Source of the DNA: Didemnitutus sp041906465
GTDB taxonomy: Bacteria; Verrucomicrobiota; Verrucomicrobiia; Opitutales; Opitutaceae
Assembly: GCA_041906465.1 (NCBI GenBank)
Contig: JAYRJE010000003.1
Location: 434,001-498,000 of the forward strand
Reading direction: 5' to 3'
DNA length: 64,000 bases
Positions within the stretch are counted from its first letter, which is position 1. Every line of letters begins with the position of its first letter. Position numbers and translations under genes: made by a program. Below the pieces are notes generated by a model. That model was given only the letters and a program-made list of their open reading frames with translations, ran no database searches and was not told where the DNA came from. This document shows, one piece after another, positions 1 through 8,221 of this stretch.

Positions 1-87
1 CCGCGGAACCGGGCGCGGCGCGCCGTGACTAAGTGCTTTGAATTTTCCATCGCGTCGACGCGTCGAATACGCGCATCCTTTCCCTGC

Positions 88-294
88 ATGAAACGTCCCT
101 TGTTCCTCGCGGTCGCCGCCGTCCCGCTCCTGTTGAGCGGATGCCTCAGCGTCCGCACCGAACCGATCGAGGTGAAGCCGATCCACATCACCGTCGACGT
201 CAACGTGAAGGTCGAGCGCGCGCTGGAGGACTTCTTCGGCGGCCTCGACGCCAAGTCCGCCACCACCACCATTCACGAGGAGAAAAAACCATGA
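88..294 (+). CDS. YnbE-like small lipoprotein
   Basis: A 68-residue secreted lipoprotein. The ATG at 88 is followed by MKRPLFLAVAAVPLLLSGC, a signal peptide ending in a lipobox (LSGC), so the mature protein should be lipidated at the Cys. A GTG at 25 would add 21 residues ahead of the signal peptide and is rejected. Its stop overlaps the start of the next gene by 4 bases (ATGA), which implies translational coupling. In Escherichia coli the small lipoprotein YnbE lies beside ydbL and ydbH, and YdbH-YnbE is known as an intermembrane bridge for lipid transport. The ynbE call rests on size, lipobox and the YdbL-like neighbour; a ydbH homologue would be expected just left of the window. Confidence 0.7.
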   Translation: MKRPLFLAVAAVPLLLSGCLSVRTEPIEVKPIHITVDVNVKVERALEDFFGGLDAKSATTTIHEEKKP

Positions 295-656
295 TCGCCC
301 GAATCTTTGCCGCCTGCCTCGCGCTCTGCGCGCTCACCGTCACCGTCTCCGCCCAGAGCGCGGGCGCCATCCGCCAGCGCATGGAGCAACGGCTGCCGCA
401 GATCGACGATTTGAAGTCCAAGGGTGCCATCGGCGAAAACAATCGTGGCCTGCTCGAAGTGCGCCAGGCCGCCGGCAACGCGGCTTCAGTCGTCGCCGAC
501 GAGAATCGCGATCGCGAAGCTGTCTATGGGCTGATCGCGCAGCAGACCGGCGCGACGGCCGATTCCGTCGGTCGCGCGCGGGCGAAGCAAATCGCGGCGA
601 ACGCGAAGTCCGGCGTCTGGGTGCAGGACGAGAGCGGGGCGTGGAAGAAGAAGTGA
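291..656 (+). CDS. YdbL-like periplasmic protein (DUF1318)
   Basis: A 121-residue exported protein. Residues 1-20 (MIARIFAACLALCALTVTVS then AQS) form a signal peptide. The mature part has the pattern of the YdbL/DUF1318 family: a charged helix with RQRMEQRLPQIDDLKSKGAIGE, then NRGLLEVR, and a C-terminal YGLIAQQTG...VGRARAKQIAANA...GVWVQ. In E. coli YdbL helps the YdbH-YnbE bridge. The start overlaps the preceding lipoprotein stop by 4 bases, so the two are surely one operon. A hairpin terminator follows about 90 bases downstream. Family assignment is from recognised sequence pattern; function in this organism is inferred. Confidence 0.75.
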   Translation: MIARIFAACLALCALTVTVSAQSAGAIRQRMEQRLPQIDDLKSKGAIGENNRGLLEVRQAAGNAASVVADENRDREAVYGLIAQQTGATADSVGRARAKQIAANAKSGVWVQDESGAWKKK

Positions 657-735
657 GGTAGGGTGCGGACTCCGCTCCGCGGGTCTCACCGCGGTCCCGG
701 CGGCGAAGGAACTCGCCGCCCCACCCACCGAGGCG
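657..735. repeat. dispersed intergenic repeat, copy 1 (GCGGACTCCGCTCCGC type)
   Basis: Contains GCGGACTCCGCTCCGC followed after about 20 bases by CGGCGGCGAAGGAACTCG and CGCCCC. The same two blocks recur in the same order at 1645-1722, beyond rodZ. The inner part can fold on itself (GCGGACTCCGC). Non-coding and dispersed; a MITE- or REP-like element is likely. Confidence 0.6.
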
Positions 736-746
736 GAAAATAGTGC

Positions 747-770
747 AGGCCGGCGGATGCCGGCCTTTTT
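747..770 (+). terminator. rho-independent terminator after the ydbL-like gene
   Basis: Stem AGGCCGGC (747-754), loop GGAT, stem GCCGGCCT (759-766), then TTTTT running past the stem. It ends the ynbE-ydbL operon and separates it from rodZ, which converges on the minus strand. Confidence 0.85.
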
Positions 771-802
771 CGTGAGTGCATGAGCGGCGCCGCTGGCGTC
801 GC

Positions 803-1561
803 TCAGTCGAGGCGGAAGCGGCCGTAGTTGCCGTTTTCCAGCACCGGGATGTCCATCGCTCGTCCGTTCACTTCGAGTCGAATCTTGGTGCGGTCTTCGA
901 CGGTGATACGCCAGACGCCCGTCTTGGAGAAAGTGCGCATCTCGCCCCGTGCGAGCGAGCCTTCGAAAACCACACCCTCATCGGGAAGGCGCACGATCTT
1001 GATTCTCGTGGCGTCCGACGCGGTAAACGTGATGGTTTGAGCGACGCCGGTCGCGTCCGTGCCCACGGGGGAGGTGGGAGCCGGTTGCGCGGTCTGTTTC
1101 GGTGTGGTCTGGCGCGGCTCAGCGTGGCCGGAGAAAACATTGATCAGCAACACCACGACCACCACCAGCACGAGCGCGCCGCCGCCGAAAAGCGCGTATT
1201 TCAGCATCACCGGATCGAGGCCGCCGGCGCCACCACCGCTGCTGCGCGCGGCAGGCTCGGAGTTCTCGCCGCCGATCTCGACACGGCCGTAGTTCTCGCG
1301 TGTCTCGCGTCGCGGCGCGCGGCCTTCGTCGGCCATCATCGTATCGAACTCGGAGACGACGCGCGTGGGATCGAACTCGAGATATTTCGCGTAGGTGCGC
1401 AGAAAGCCGCGGATGTAGAGCGGGGGCAGGTCGAAGTCGAAGGCGTTGGCTTCGAATTTCTGGAGATAATCGCCACGAATTTTCGTGGCCTCCGCGGCTT
1501 CGCGGATGGAGAGGCCTTTGCGTTTGCGCGCTTCCTCGAGGCGTTCGCCGAGCGTCTGCAT
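803..1561 (-). CDS. rodZ: RodZ-like membrane protein with N-terminal HTH
   Basis: A 252-residue protein with RodZ architecture. Residues about 3-70 form an HTH_25/Xre-type domain (LGERLEEARKRKGLSIREAA, then YLQKFEANAFDFDLP, YIRGFLRTYAKYLEFDP). After a charged linker comes one hydrophobic segment (FGGGALVLVVVVVLLINVF, about 124-144), then a Pro/Thr-rich linker and a C-terminal beta domain (ITFTASDATRIKIVRLPDEG...) like the periplasmic domain of RodZ proteins. RodZ links MreB filaments to the membrane and helps set cell shape. It lies downstream of ftsK on the same strand, separated by about 190 bases that hold a dispersed repeat. Symbol assigned by domain order; divergent versions are sometimes just called helix-turn-helix domain proteins. 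Confidence 0.75.
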   Translation of the reverse strand: MQTLGERLEEARKRKGLSIREAAEATKIRGDYLQKFEANAFDFDLPPLYIRGFLRTYAKYLEFDPTRVVSEFDTMMADEGRAPRRETRENYGRVEIGGENSEPAARSSGGGAGGLDPVMLKYALFGGGALVLVVVVVLLINVFSGHAEPRQTTPKQTAQPAPTSPVGTDATGVAQTITFTASDATRIKIVRLPDEGVVFEGSLARGEMRTFSKTGVWRITVEDRTKIRLEVNGRAMDIPVLENGNYGRFRLD

Positions 1562-1644
1562 GAGAGGGTCAGTAAGAGTTTTGAGCAGGAGAAGTCACCA
1601 CGAAACAAGGCGTTGTGACAAAAACGTTGGTGAAAATGGCGTGA

Positions 1645-1722
1645 GGGTGGGGCGCGGACTCCGCTCCGCACCGGGAGCGCCGCCGCTTCCCGGCGGCGAA
1701 GGGACTCGTCGCCCTACTTTCG
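1645..1722. repeat. dispersed intergenic repeat, copy 2 (GCGGACTCCGCTCCGC type)
   Basis: Same ordered blocks as the copy at 657-735: GCGGACTCCGCTCCGC, then CGGCGGCGAAGGGACTCG and CGCCC. It fills the ftsK-rodZ gap. The middle differs (GAGCGCCGCCGCTTCCCGG here), as expected for a diverging non-coding element. Confidence 0.6.
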
Positions 1723-1748
1723 GTGAGCGACGACGTGGCGGTGGTTCA

Positions 1749-4292
1749 TCACGGTTCGTAGGTATCCAGGTCGACGAGAATTTCGCGCGGGCTCGAGCCG
1801 TTCTCGGGACCGACGATGCCTTTGTCTTCCATGACGTCCATGATACGAGCGGCGCGGTTGTAGCCGATGCGGAGCCGGCGTTGCATCATCGAGGTGGAGG
1901 CGCGGCGAGTGGACTTGAGCACCTCGTAAGCCTGGCGGAACAAATCCTCGTCGTCGCCCAAGTCGCCGTCGGACTCGCCGCCTTCGCCGTCCTCGTCGTC
2001 CTCGCGCGCGGCGCGATCGATCTGCTGCTGCACGGATTGGGCATACTGCGGCGGGCCGTTCTTCTTGAGGAACTCGACAATCTCCGCGACTTCCTCGTCG
2101 GCGACGAACGCGCCTTGCGCGCGCACGATCCGCGAGGTGCCGGGGGGCGTGAAGAGCATGTCGCCGCGGCCGATCAGCGTCTCGGCGCCCTTGCCGTCGA
2201 GGATCGTGCGTGAGTCGACTTGCGAGGCGACCTGGAACGCGATGCGCGAGGGAAGGTTGGCTTTGATGACGCCGGTGATGACGTTCACCGACGGACGTTG
2301 CGTGGCGATGATGAGGTGGATGCCGGCGGCGCGGGCGAGCTGCGCGAGGCGCGCGATGCTCGTCTCGATCTCGGCCGGCGCGATCATCATGAGGTCGGCG
2401 AGCTCGTCGACGATCGCGACGATGTAGGGCAGGCGGTCGGGAATCTCGATGTCGTCCGGGGCGACGCCGGCAAGTTCGCCTTGCTGTTCGGGCGGCAGCT
2501 CGGCGGGCTTGTCCTTCTTGCGGTTGTTGAAGCCGGAGATGTTGCGGACGTTGACCTTCGCGAAAATCTGGTAGCGCTGCTCCATTTCGCCGAGGAGCCA
2601 CTTGAGCGCGGCGGGCACTTTCTTCGGCTCGGTGACGACCGGAATGAGCATGTGCGGCAGCGAATTGAAGACCTTCAACTCGACGACCTTCGGGTCGACC
2701 ATGATGAGGCGCACGTCCTTCGGGCTCTTCGAGTAGAGGATCGAGGCGACGATGGAGTTGATGCACACCGATTTGCCGGAGCCGGTGGCGCCGGCGATGA
2801 GCAAGTGCGGCATCTTGGTCAGATCGGAAACGAGCGGCTTGCCGGAGACGTCCTTGCCGAGCGCAATGGGCAACTCCGCCTTGGCGTGCGCCCAGTCCTC
2901 GCTCTCGAGGATCTCGCGCATGCCGACGGGCGTGGGCTTTTGGTTCGGCACTTCGACGCCGACAGCGGCCTTGCCGGGAATCGGCGCGAGGATGCGGACC
3001 GATTGCGCGCGCATGCCGAGGGCGATGTTCTTGTCGAGGCCGGAGATTTTTTCGACGCGCACGCCGGGGGCGGGGACGACTTCGTAGCGCGTGATGACGG
3101 GGCCGACGTGGATTTCGCCGAGCGAGACCTCGACGCCGAACTCGCTCAGGATGCGCAGGAGGTTTTCGGCGTTGGCGCGGTGCTCTTCTTCGGAGTCGGC
3201 GGCGGAGATTTTGACCTGCTCCTTGAGGAGCGAGAGCGGGGGAAACTCGTAGGTCTTGTCGTCGGTTTGCGGGAGGACGACTTTGGCTTTCTTGGTTTCC
3301 TCGGGTTTGACGATGTTGAGCTCGATCTTGCCGGCGGCGGCGACGGCGAGCGGCTTGGTGTCGGTGGCGGTCGGCGCGGGCTTGGTGGTGGTTTTTGCCG
3401 CGGCGGCCGGTTTGGCGGGCTCAGGATCCGGTTGCGGCGTGCGCGCGGCCGGCTTCGGCGCTTCGGCGAGCGGGTCCTCGGATTTCGGCACGACGGCTTT
3501 CTTCGGAGGCTGCAGGGGCGGCGCCGCCGGGCCCGTGCGCGTGGGGGCCGGCGCTGCGGAAGCGGCTGCGGCTGCGGCCGCCTTTTGCTTCGCGAGTTCT
3601 TCCCTCTGTTTCTTGCGCTCTTCGGCGATAGCGGCGGCCAGCGCGGCGCGCTTTTTGCGCCACTCGACGAAGTTGTTCATCAGCTTCTCGAACTCCGCGC
3701 CGATGTCGCGCGTGAAGATGAACACCATGGCCGTGACGTAGATGCCGCCGAGAATCACGACCGAGCCGAATTCGCCGAAGGTGGACTCGAAGAAACCATC
3801 GTAGAGCGCCTTGCCCAGCCAGCCGCCCGGGCCGGACGGGTAGACTTGGCGGTTCATGAACCCGAGTCCCTGCATCGCGAGCAGCGGCGCGCCCGAGGCG
3901 AACGAGAAGAACATCGCGATCAACCGCGTGCCCGTGAGGTGCCGCGAGCTGCGCAGGTAGGTGTAGGCCATCCAGAGCAGGAAAATCGGGATCAGCCACG
4001 CCGCACCGCCGAGAAACTTGAAGCTGAATACCGACAGCACCACGCCGACGTCGCCGACGGGATTTTTATCGGCCGGTTGAATCGGGATCTGCTGCAGTTT
4101 GCCGTTGATCACCTCGGTGCGGCCGCCGCTTTGGTCGAGGTAGTTCTGGCTCGGCGAAAAGAACGCCATCGCGACCAGCACGAGCAGGCCCAAAAGCGCG
4201 CAAAGCACGAAGCCGCCCCAATTACGGTGGTGGCGCGGTGCCTCGAACGACGGGTTGGAGTCCTTGGGATTTGTGCTCGCAGCTTTGGCCAT
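1749..4292 (-). CDS. ftsK: DNA translocase FtsK
   Basis: 847 residues with full FtsK/SpoIIIE layout: N-terminal membrane segments (residues about 28-45, 85-112 and 125-145, with a further hydrophobic stretch near 180), a long Ala/Pro/Lys-rich linker, then the motor. The motor has a Walker A (LLIAGATGSGKSVCINSIV), Walker B (PYIVAIVDELADLMM) and the family stretch LARAAGIHLIIATQRPSVNV. The C-terminal gamma domain (DLFRQAYEVLKSTRRASTSM, then GYNRAARIMDVMEDKGIVGP) is the KOPS-reading winged helix. FtsK pumps chromosome ends through the closing septum and activates XerCD at dif. Start at ATG 4292. The divergent neighbour on the plus strand is manA. Confidence 0.97.
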   Translation of the reverse strand: MAKAASTNPKDSNPSFEAPRHHRNWGGFVLCALLGLLVLVAMAFFSPSQNYLDQSGGRTEVINGKLQQIPIQPADKNPVGDVGVVLSVFSFKFLGGAAWLIPIFLLWMAYTYLRSSRHLTGTRLIAMFFSFASGAPLLAMQGLGFMNRQVYPSGPGGWLGKALYDGFFESTFGEFGSVVILGGIYVTAMVFIFTRDIGAEFEKLMNNFVEWRKKRAALAAAIAEERKKQREELAKQKAAAAAAASAAPAPTRTGPAAPPLQPPKKAVVPKSEDPLAEAPKPAARTPQPDPEPAKPAAAAKTTTKPAPTATDTKPLAVAAAGKIELNIVKPEETKKAKVVLPQTDDKTYEFPPLSLLKEQVKISAADSEEEHRANAENLLRILSEFGVEVSLGEIHVGPVITRYEVVPAPGVRVEKISGLDKNIALGMRAQSVRILAPIPGKAAVGVEVPNQKPTPVGMREILESEDWAHAKAELPIALGKDVSGKPLVSDLTKMPHLLIAGATGSGKSVCINSIVASILYSKSPKDVRLIMVDPKVVELKVFNSLPHMLIPVVTEPKKVPAALKWLLGEMEQRYQIFAKVNVRNISGFNNRKKDKPAELPPEQQGELAGVAPDDIEIPDRLPYIVAIVDELADLMMIAPAEIETSIARLAQLARAAGIHLIIATQRPSVNVITGVIKANLPSRIAFQVASQVDSRTILDGKGAETLIGRGDMLFTPPGTSRIVRAQGAFVADEEVAEIVEFLKKNGPPQYAQSVQQQIDRAAREDDEDGEGGESDGDLGDDEDLFRQAYEVLKSTRRASTSMMQRRLRIGYNRAARIMDVMEDKGIVGPENGSSPREILVDLDTYEP

Positions 4293-4381
4293 TTCGGTGC
4301 CTTTAGAGACGTCTAGCGCGCACGAGGGTCAATGTAAATTCCCCGTTCCGCGCGCGAGGCAGCAACCACTTGTTTTCGACG

Positions 4382-5347
4382 ATGTCCTTCCTCCGTTTTG
4401 AACCCATTTTCCAGGAACGCGTCTGGGGCGGCCGCGCCCTCGCCGACTACCTCGGTCGGGTGTTGCCCGCTGGCCAACCGATCGGCGAAAGCTGGGAAAT
4501 CGTCGATCGCCCCGAGGCCAACTCGCGCGTGCGTGGCGGTGAATACGACGGCAAGACGCTGCGCGAAGTCATCGAGGCGGACGCCGAACGCGTGATGGGT
4601 CCGGAATGGGAGCGGACGCGCGTGTTTCCGATTCTGGTCAAGTGGCTCGATTGCCGCGAGCGCCTCAGCCTGCAGGTGCATCCGCCGGCGGAGATCGCCT
4701 TGTCGCTCGGCGGCGAGCCGAAGACGGAAAACTGGTTCGTGGCGCGCGCCGAACCGGGCGCGGGGGTGCTGGCGGGGCTCGTGGACGGCGTCGACGCGGA
4801 GAAATTTCGCGCTGCGCTCGCCAACAACACCGCGGAAAAGCTGCTGCGGCGCCACGACACGCGCGCCGGCGACTCGATTCTCATCCGCAGCGGCGTCATG
4901 CACGCCATCGACGGCGGCAACGTCATCCTCGAGATCCAGCAGAACTCGGACACGACCTACCGCGTGTATGACTGGGGCCGCGTCGGCCTTGACGGCAAGC
5001 CGCGCCAGATGCACGTCGAGCAATCGCTCGCCTGTCTCACGGCCAACCGCGCTCCGGCGCCGCGCCTGTTGCGCGCCGGCGAGCCGGGCGACGTGCTGGC
5101 GGATTGCGCCGAGTTTCGCCTTCGCCGTGTGCGGCTCGCGCGCGGCGCCAAGCTCGAGATCGCGGCGCGGGAGCAGCCGCGGCTGCTCTCGGTGGTCGAA
5201 GGACGACTCACCATGAACGAGAGCGGCGGTGCGGAGTCGGCCGTCGCGCGCGGCGAGAATGTCCTGTTGCCGTTCGCCGCGAGCCTCTCGTTCACCGCCG
5301 CCGAAGACACGGTGGCGTTGATCACGGAAAATTTTGTGCGGACGTGA
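4382..5347 (+). CDS. manA: mannose-6-phosphate isomerase, class I type
   Basis: About 321 residues. It interconverts mannose 6-phosphate and fructose 6-phosphate, feeding GDP-mannose and polysaccharide synthesis. The N-terminus (FEPIFQERVWGGRAL) and the zinc-site motifs (CRERLSLQVHPPAE, RSGVMHAIDGGNVILEIQQN, SDTTYRVYDWGR) are typical of the short cupin-fold type I enzymes. The ATG at 4382 is preferred to a TTG 12 bases upstream because it begins the conserved region. It is divergent from ftsK and about 70 bases ahead of grpE. Confidence 0.93.
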   Translation: MSFLRFEPIFQERVWGGRALADYLGRVLPAGQPIGESWEIVDRPEANSRVRGGEYDGKTLREVIEADAERVMGPEWERTRVFPILVKWLDCRERLSLQVHPPAEIALSLGGEPKTENWFVARAEPGAGVLAGLVDGVDAEKFRAALANNTAEKLLRRHDTRAGDSILIRSGVMHAIDGGNVILEIQQNSDTTYRVYDWGRVGLDGKPRQMHVEQSLACLTANRAPAPRLLRAGEPGDVLADCAEFRLRRVRLARGAKLEIAAREQPRLLSVVEGRLTMNESGGAESAVARGENVLLPFAASLSFTAAEDTVALITENFVRT

Positions 5348-5419
5348 GCCGCCTGCGGCACCCGCCCCACCGCCACACTTGAAAACCGTAAAACCTGCGC
5401 CTACTTTCCGCCGTTCCGC

Positions 5420-6025
5420 ATGAGCGAAACCAGCCCAACCGACACTCCCACGACCACTCCGCCGACGCCCGACGCGGCCCCGACGAAGCCTGCCGAAGGA
5501 GCCAAGGCAGCGGAGGCCACGACACCCGCGCCCACACCGTCAGTCGACGAGCAACTTGCCGCGGCGCGTGCCGAAGCCACTGCCGCGCAGGAGCGTTACC
5601 TGCGCTCGATCGCGGATCTCGAGAATTTCCGCAAGCGCGTCGTGCGCGAGAAGGACGAGCTGCGGCAGTTTGCCGCCGCGAACGTCGTGGAGGATCTCAT
5701 TCCGATCCTCGACAACCTCGGCCTGGGCCTCGCCGCGGCAAAGCAGCAGAGCGGCGACGCGAAGTCGATCGTCGACGGCGTCAGCATGGTGCTGGAGCAA
5801 TTCAAGGGCGCGCTCGGTCGCCACGGATTGAAGGAAATCAATCCGGCGGGCGCGGCGTTCGATCCGCACCAGCACGACTGCATTTCGCATCAGCCGGATG
5901 AAAAGGTGCCGGAGGAGAAAGTCATTTCCGTGGTGCGGCTCGGATACTCGTTGAACGGGCGCCTGCTGCGTCCGGCTTCGGTCATCGTGTCGAGCGGCCC
6001 GGCTAAGCCCGAGACGAAGGCCTGA
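5420..6025 (+). CDS. grpE: GrpE nucleotide exchange factor
   Basis: 201 residues. GrpE releases ADP from DnaK. The first 45 residues are a low-complexity Thr/Pro/Ala tail; then comes the coiled-coil (VDEQLAAARAEATAAQERYL) and the family core (RSIADLENFRKRVVREKDEL, NVVEDLIPILDNLGLGL). The C-terminal beta domain has FDPHQHDCISHQPDEKVPEE and VVRLGYSLNGRLLRPASVIV. It is 2 bases ahead of dnaJ, so one operon. No dnaK lies in the window. Confidence 0.96.
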   Translation: MSETSPTDTPTTTPPTPDAAPTKPAEGAKAAEATTPAPTPSVDEQLAAARAEATAAQERYLRSIADLENFRKRVVREKDELRQFAAANVVEDLIPILDNLGLGLAAAKQQSGDAKSIVDGVSMVLEQFKGALGRHGLKEINPAGAAFDPHQHDCISHQPDEKVPEEKVISVVRLGYSLNGRLLRPASVIVSSGPAKPETKA

Positions 6026-6027
6026 CC

Positions 6028-7206
6028 ATGGCGACCGCGAAGAAGGAAGATTATTACGAGTTGCTCGGCGTCGCGAAGGGCGCTTCCGAGGAGGAGCTCA
6101 AGAAGGCCTACCGCAAGAAGGCCGTGCAGTATCACCCGGACAAAAACCCGGGCAACAAGGAGGCGGAGGAGATGTTCAAGAAAGTCTCCGAGGCCTACGA
6201 GGTGCTGAAAGACCCGCAAAAGCGCGCGGCCTACGACCAGTTCGGCCACGCGGCCTTCCAGCAGGGAGGCATGGGCGGCGGCGCCCGCGGCGGTGGCTTC
6301 CCCGGCGGCGGCGGTTTCCACGATCCGTTCGACATCTTCCGCGAAGTTTTCGGACAGGGCGGGGGAGGCGGGGGCGGGGGGATTTTCGAGGACTTCTTTG
6401 GTGGCGGCAACGGCGGGCAGGGCCAGGGCGGCGCGTCGCGCGGCTCCGATCTGCGCTACGACATCGAGATCACGCTCGAGGAGGCCGCGCACGGCATCGA
6501 GAAGGAAATTTCCTTCCGCCGCCTCGGTGCGTGCGCGCATTGCGACGGCTCGGGCGCGGAGCCCGGCTCGAAGCGCACGACGTGCCCGACGTGCCGCGGG
6601 GCAGGACAGGTGACCACGTCGCGCGGGTTCTTCCACGTGCGCCAGGTGTGTCCGACGTGCCACGGCAGCGGCGCGCGCTTCGAGCGCGTGTGCGCCAAGT
6701 GCGAGGGCGAGGGCCGCGTGCAGGAGACGACGAAGATCAACGTCCGCATCCCACCCGGCGTCGATACCGGCTCGAAACTCCGTTCCGTCGGCAACGGCGA
6801 GGCGGGCACGATGGGCGGTCCGGCCGGCGATCTCTACATCGTCGTGCACGTGAAGGAGCACGAGATCTTCGAGCGGCAGGGCGACGATCTCTTCACGGAG
6901 GTGCCGATCAAGTTCACCGTCGCCACGCTCGGCGGCACGATCTCCGTGCCGACACTCCAAGGCAAAGCGACGCTGAAAATCCCAGCGGGCACGCAATCCA
7001 ACACGACGTTCCGCCTCAAGGGGCGCGGCATGCCGCACCTGCGCGGCGGCGCGCAGGGTGACCAGCTCATCCGCGTGCAAGTCGAAGTGCCGACTTCGCT
7101 GAACAGCGAACAACGCAAGAAGCTCGAGGAGTTCGCGCAGGCCTGCGGCGACGCCGATCAGCCGGTGGCGAAGAGCTTTTTCGACAAGGCGAAAAAGTTT
7201 TTCTGA
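6028..7206 (+). CDS. dnaJ: chaperone DnaJ (type I Hsp40)
   Basis: 392 residues in canonical order: J domain (residues 6-70, HPD at 36-38), a very long Gly/Phe region (about 80-145, runs of GG), a zinc domain with four CxxCxGxG repeats (CAHCDGSG, CPTCRGAG, CPTCHGSG, CAKCEGEG), and the C-terminal substrate-binding domains (DLFTEVPIKFTVATLGGTIS, RLKGRGMPHLRGGAQGDQ). It delivers unfolded proteins to DnaK and stimulates its ATPase. Start ATG 2 bases after grpE. A hairpin terminator follows at 7236. Confidence 0.97.
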   Translation: MATAKKEDYYELLGVAKGASEEELKKAYRKKAVQYHPDKNPGNKEAEEMFKKVSEAYEVLKDPQKRAAYDQFGHAAFQQGGMGGGARGGGFPGGGGFHDPFDIFREVFGQGGGGGGGGIFEDFFGGGNGGQGQGGASRGSDLRYDIEITLEEAAHGIEKEISFRRLGACAHCDGSGAEPGSKRTTCPTCRGAGQVTTSRGFFHVRQVCPTCHGSGARFERVCAKCEGEGRVQETTKINVRIPPGVDTGSKLRSVGNGEAGTMGGPAGDLYIVVHVKEHEIFERQGDDLFTEVPIKFTVATLGGTISVPTLQGKATLKIPAGTQSNTTFRLKGRGMPHLRGGAQGDQLIRVQVEVPTSLNSEQRKKLEEFAQACGDADQPVAKSFFDKAKKFF

Positions 7207-7235
7207 GCCGCGCCGCCAAGTGTGCCGATGATTAG

Positions 7236-7261
7236 GCCGCACCGGTTGGGTGCGGCTTTTT
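7236..7261 (+). terminator. rho-independent terminator after dnaJ
   Basis: Stem GCCGCACC (7236-7243), loop GGTTG, stem GGTGCGGC (7249-7256), then TTTTT. It separates the grpE-dnaJ operon from the flagellar cluster. Confidence 0.85.
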
Positions 7262-7400
7262 CGTGCCCGGGCAGATTTTTCCGCGCCGCGGCAAAGTTTG
7301 CCGGAATCGCCGAAAAGGGGGGAGCGGGCCCGGCCGGCGTTTTTTCGGATAAATTTTTAATTCGTTGGCTTCCGGCGGCTAATGCCGGCCGAAAAACCGT

Positions 7401-7416
7401 TGGCACCGGCGTTGCT
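7401..7416 (+). promoter_or_regulatory. sigma-54 (RpoN) promoter of the flgF cluster
   Basis: TGGCACCGGCGTTGCT matches the sigma-54 consensus TGGCAC-N5-TTGC exactly: GG at 7402-7403, ten bases, GC at 7414-7415. Transcription should start about 12 bases after the GC, near 7427, only about 4 bases before the flgF ATG at 7431. The mRNA would be almost leaderless. Neither rpoN nor an NtrC-type activator is in the window. Confidence 0.75.
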
Positions 7417-7430
7417 TTTTCGCCGGCCGG

Positions 7431-8183
7431 ATGAACATCGGTCTCTATCAAAGCGCCTCCTCCATGTCGGCCCTCGAACGCTGGCAGGACGCGACCTCGC
7501 AGAACATCACGTCTGCGCAGACGACCGGCTACCGTAAGCGCACCGTCCAGTTCTCCACGGACGTCGCCGGCAAATGGAACATCCGCCCCGACGCGAAGAA
7601 CGCCGGCCCGGAGAACGAGCATTCGGTGCTCTTCACCCGCGTGACGACCGGCATCAATTTCATGACCGGTGAAACCCAGCCGACGCGACGCGAGCTCGAT
7701 GTCGCGATCCAAGGCGATGGTTTCTTCGAGATGGACGGCCCCAACGGCCAGAAGCTCTACACCCGCAGCGGCGAGTTCCGCATGACGCCGGAGCGCACGC
7801 TCGTCGGCGCCGGCGGCCTCCCAGTGCTGACCGAGGGCGGCAACCAGATCACGATGCTCCCGGGCGGCGGCTCGATCACGATCAACCGCGACGGCACGAT
7901 TTTCCAGGGCGCCACGGCGCTGGGCAAAATTTCGGTGCAACGCTTCACGAACCCCGGCGCGCTGATGCCGACCGCAGGCGGCATGTTCGTTGCCGGCCCG
8001 AACGCCGGCAAGGAAGCCGTCACCGAGCCCGAGCTGATGCAAGGTTACCTCGAGCAGAGCAACGTCCAGCCGCTCCGCGAGATGGTCGACCTCGTGCTCA
8101 TCAGCCGCGCCTACGAGGCGAACCAGAAGATCATCACCACCGCCGACCAGCAGATGGAGAAGACCCTCCAGGCCCTCGGCTGA
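7431..8183 (+). CDS. flgF: flagellar basal-body rod protein FlgF
   Basis: 250 residues of the FlgF/FlgG rod family. The N-terminal rod helix (LYQSASSMSALERWQDATSQ then NITSAQTTGYRKR) and the C-terminal helix (GYLEQSNVQPLREMVDLVLI, SRAYEANQKIITTADQQMEK) flank the D1 beta region with ELDVAIQGDGFFEMDGPNG. It is called FlgF rather than FlgG because a closer FlgG follows, and because its N-terminal signature is looser (NITSAQTTGY instead of NLANVNTPGF). FlgF forms the proximal-to-distal rod. First gene behind the sigma-54 promoter. No Shine-Dalgarno is seen. Confidence 0.88.
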   Translation: MNIGLYQSASSMSALERWQDATSQNITSAQTTGYRKRTVQFSTDVAGKWNIRPDAKNAGPENEHSVLFTRVTTGINFMTGETQPTRRELDVAIQGDGFFEMDGPNGQKLYTRSGEFRMTPERTLVGAGGLPVLTEGGNQITMLPGGGSITINRDGTIFQGATALGKISVQRFTNPGALMPTAGGMFVAGPNAGKEAVTEPELMQGYLEQSNVQPLREMVDLVLISRAYEANQKIITTADQQMEKTLQALG

Positions 8184-8221
8184 TCCCCCGCCGCAATGAA
8201 TTCCCCATATAGACAACCGCT

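Noticed and set aside
25..87. GTG at 25 as the start of the YnbE-like lipoprotein
   Set aside because: It would put 21 polar residues before a complete lipoprotein signal peptide.
776..1618. Long plus-strand frames opposite rodZ, and similar long frames opposite ftsK, the M16 peptidase gene, the TonB receptor gene and others
   Set aside because: They are mirror frames of clear genes in very GC-rich DNA, with Arg/His-rich nonsense translations and no recognisable motif.
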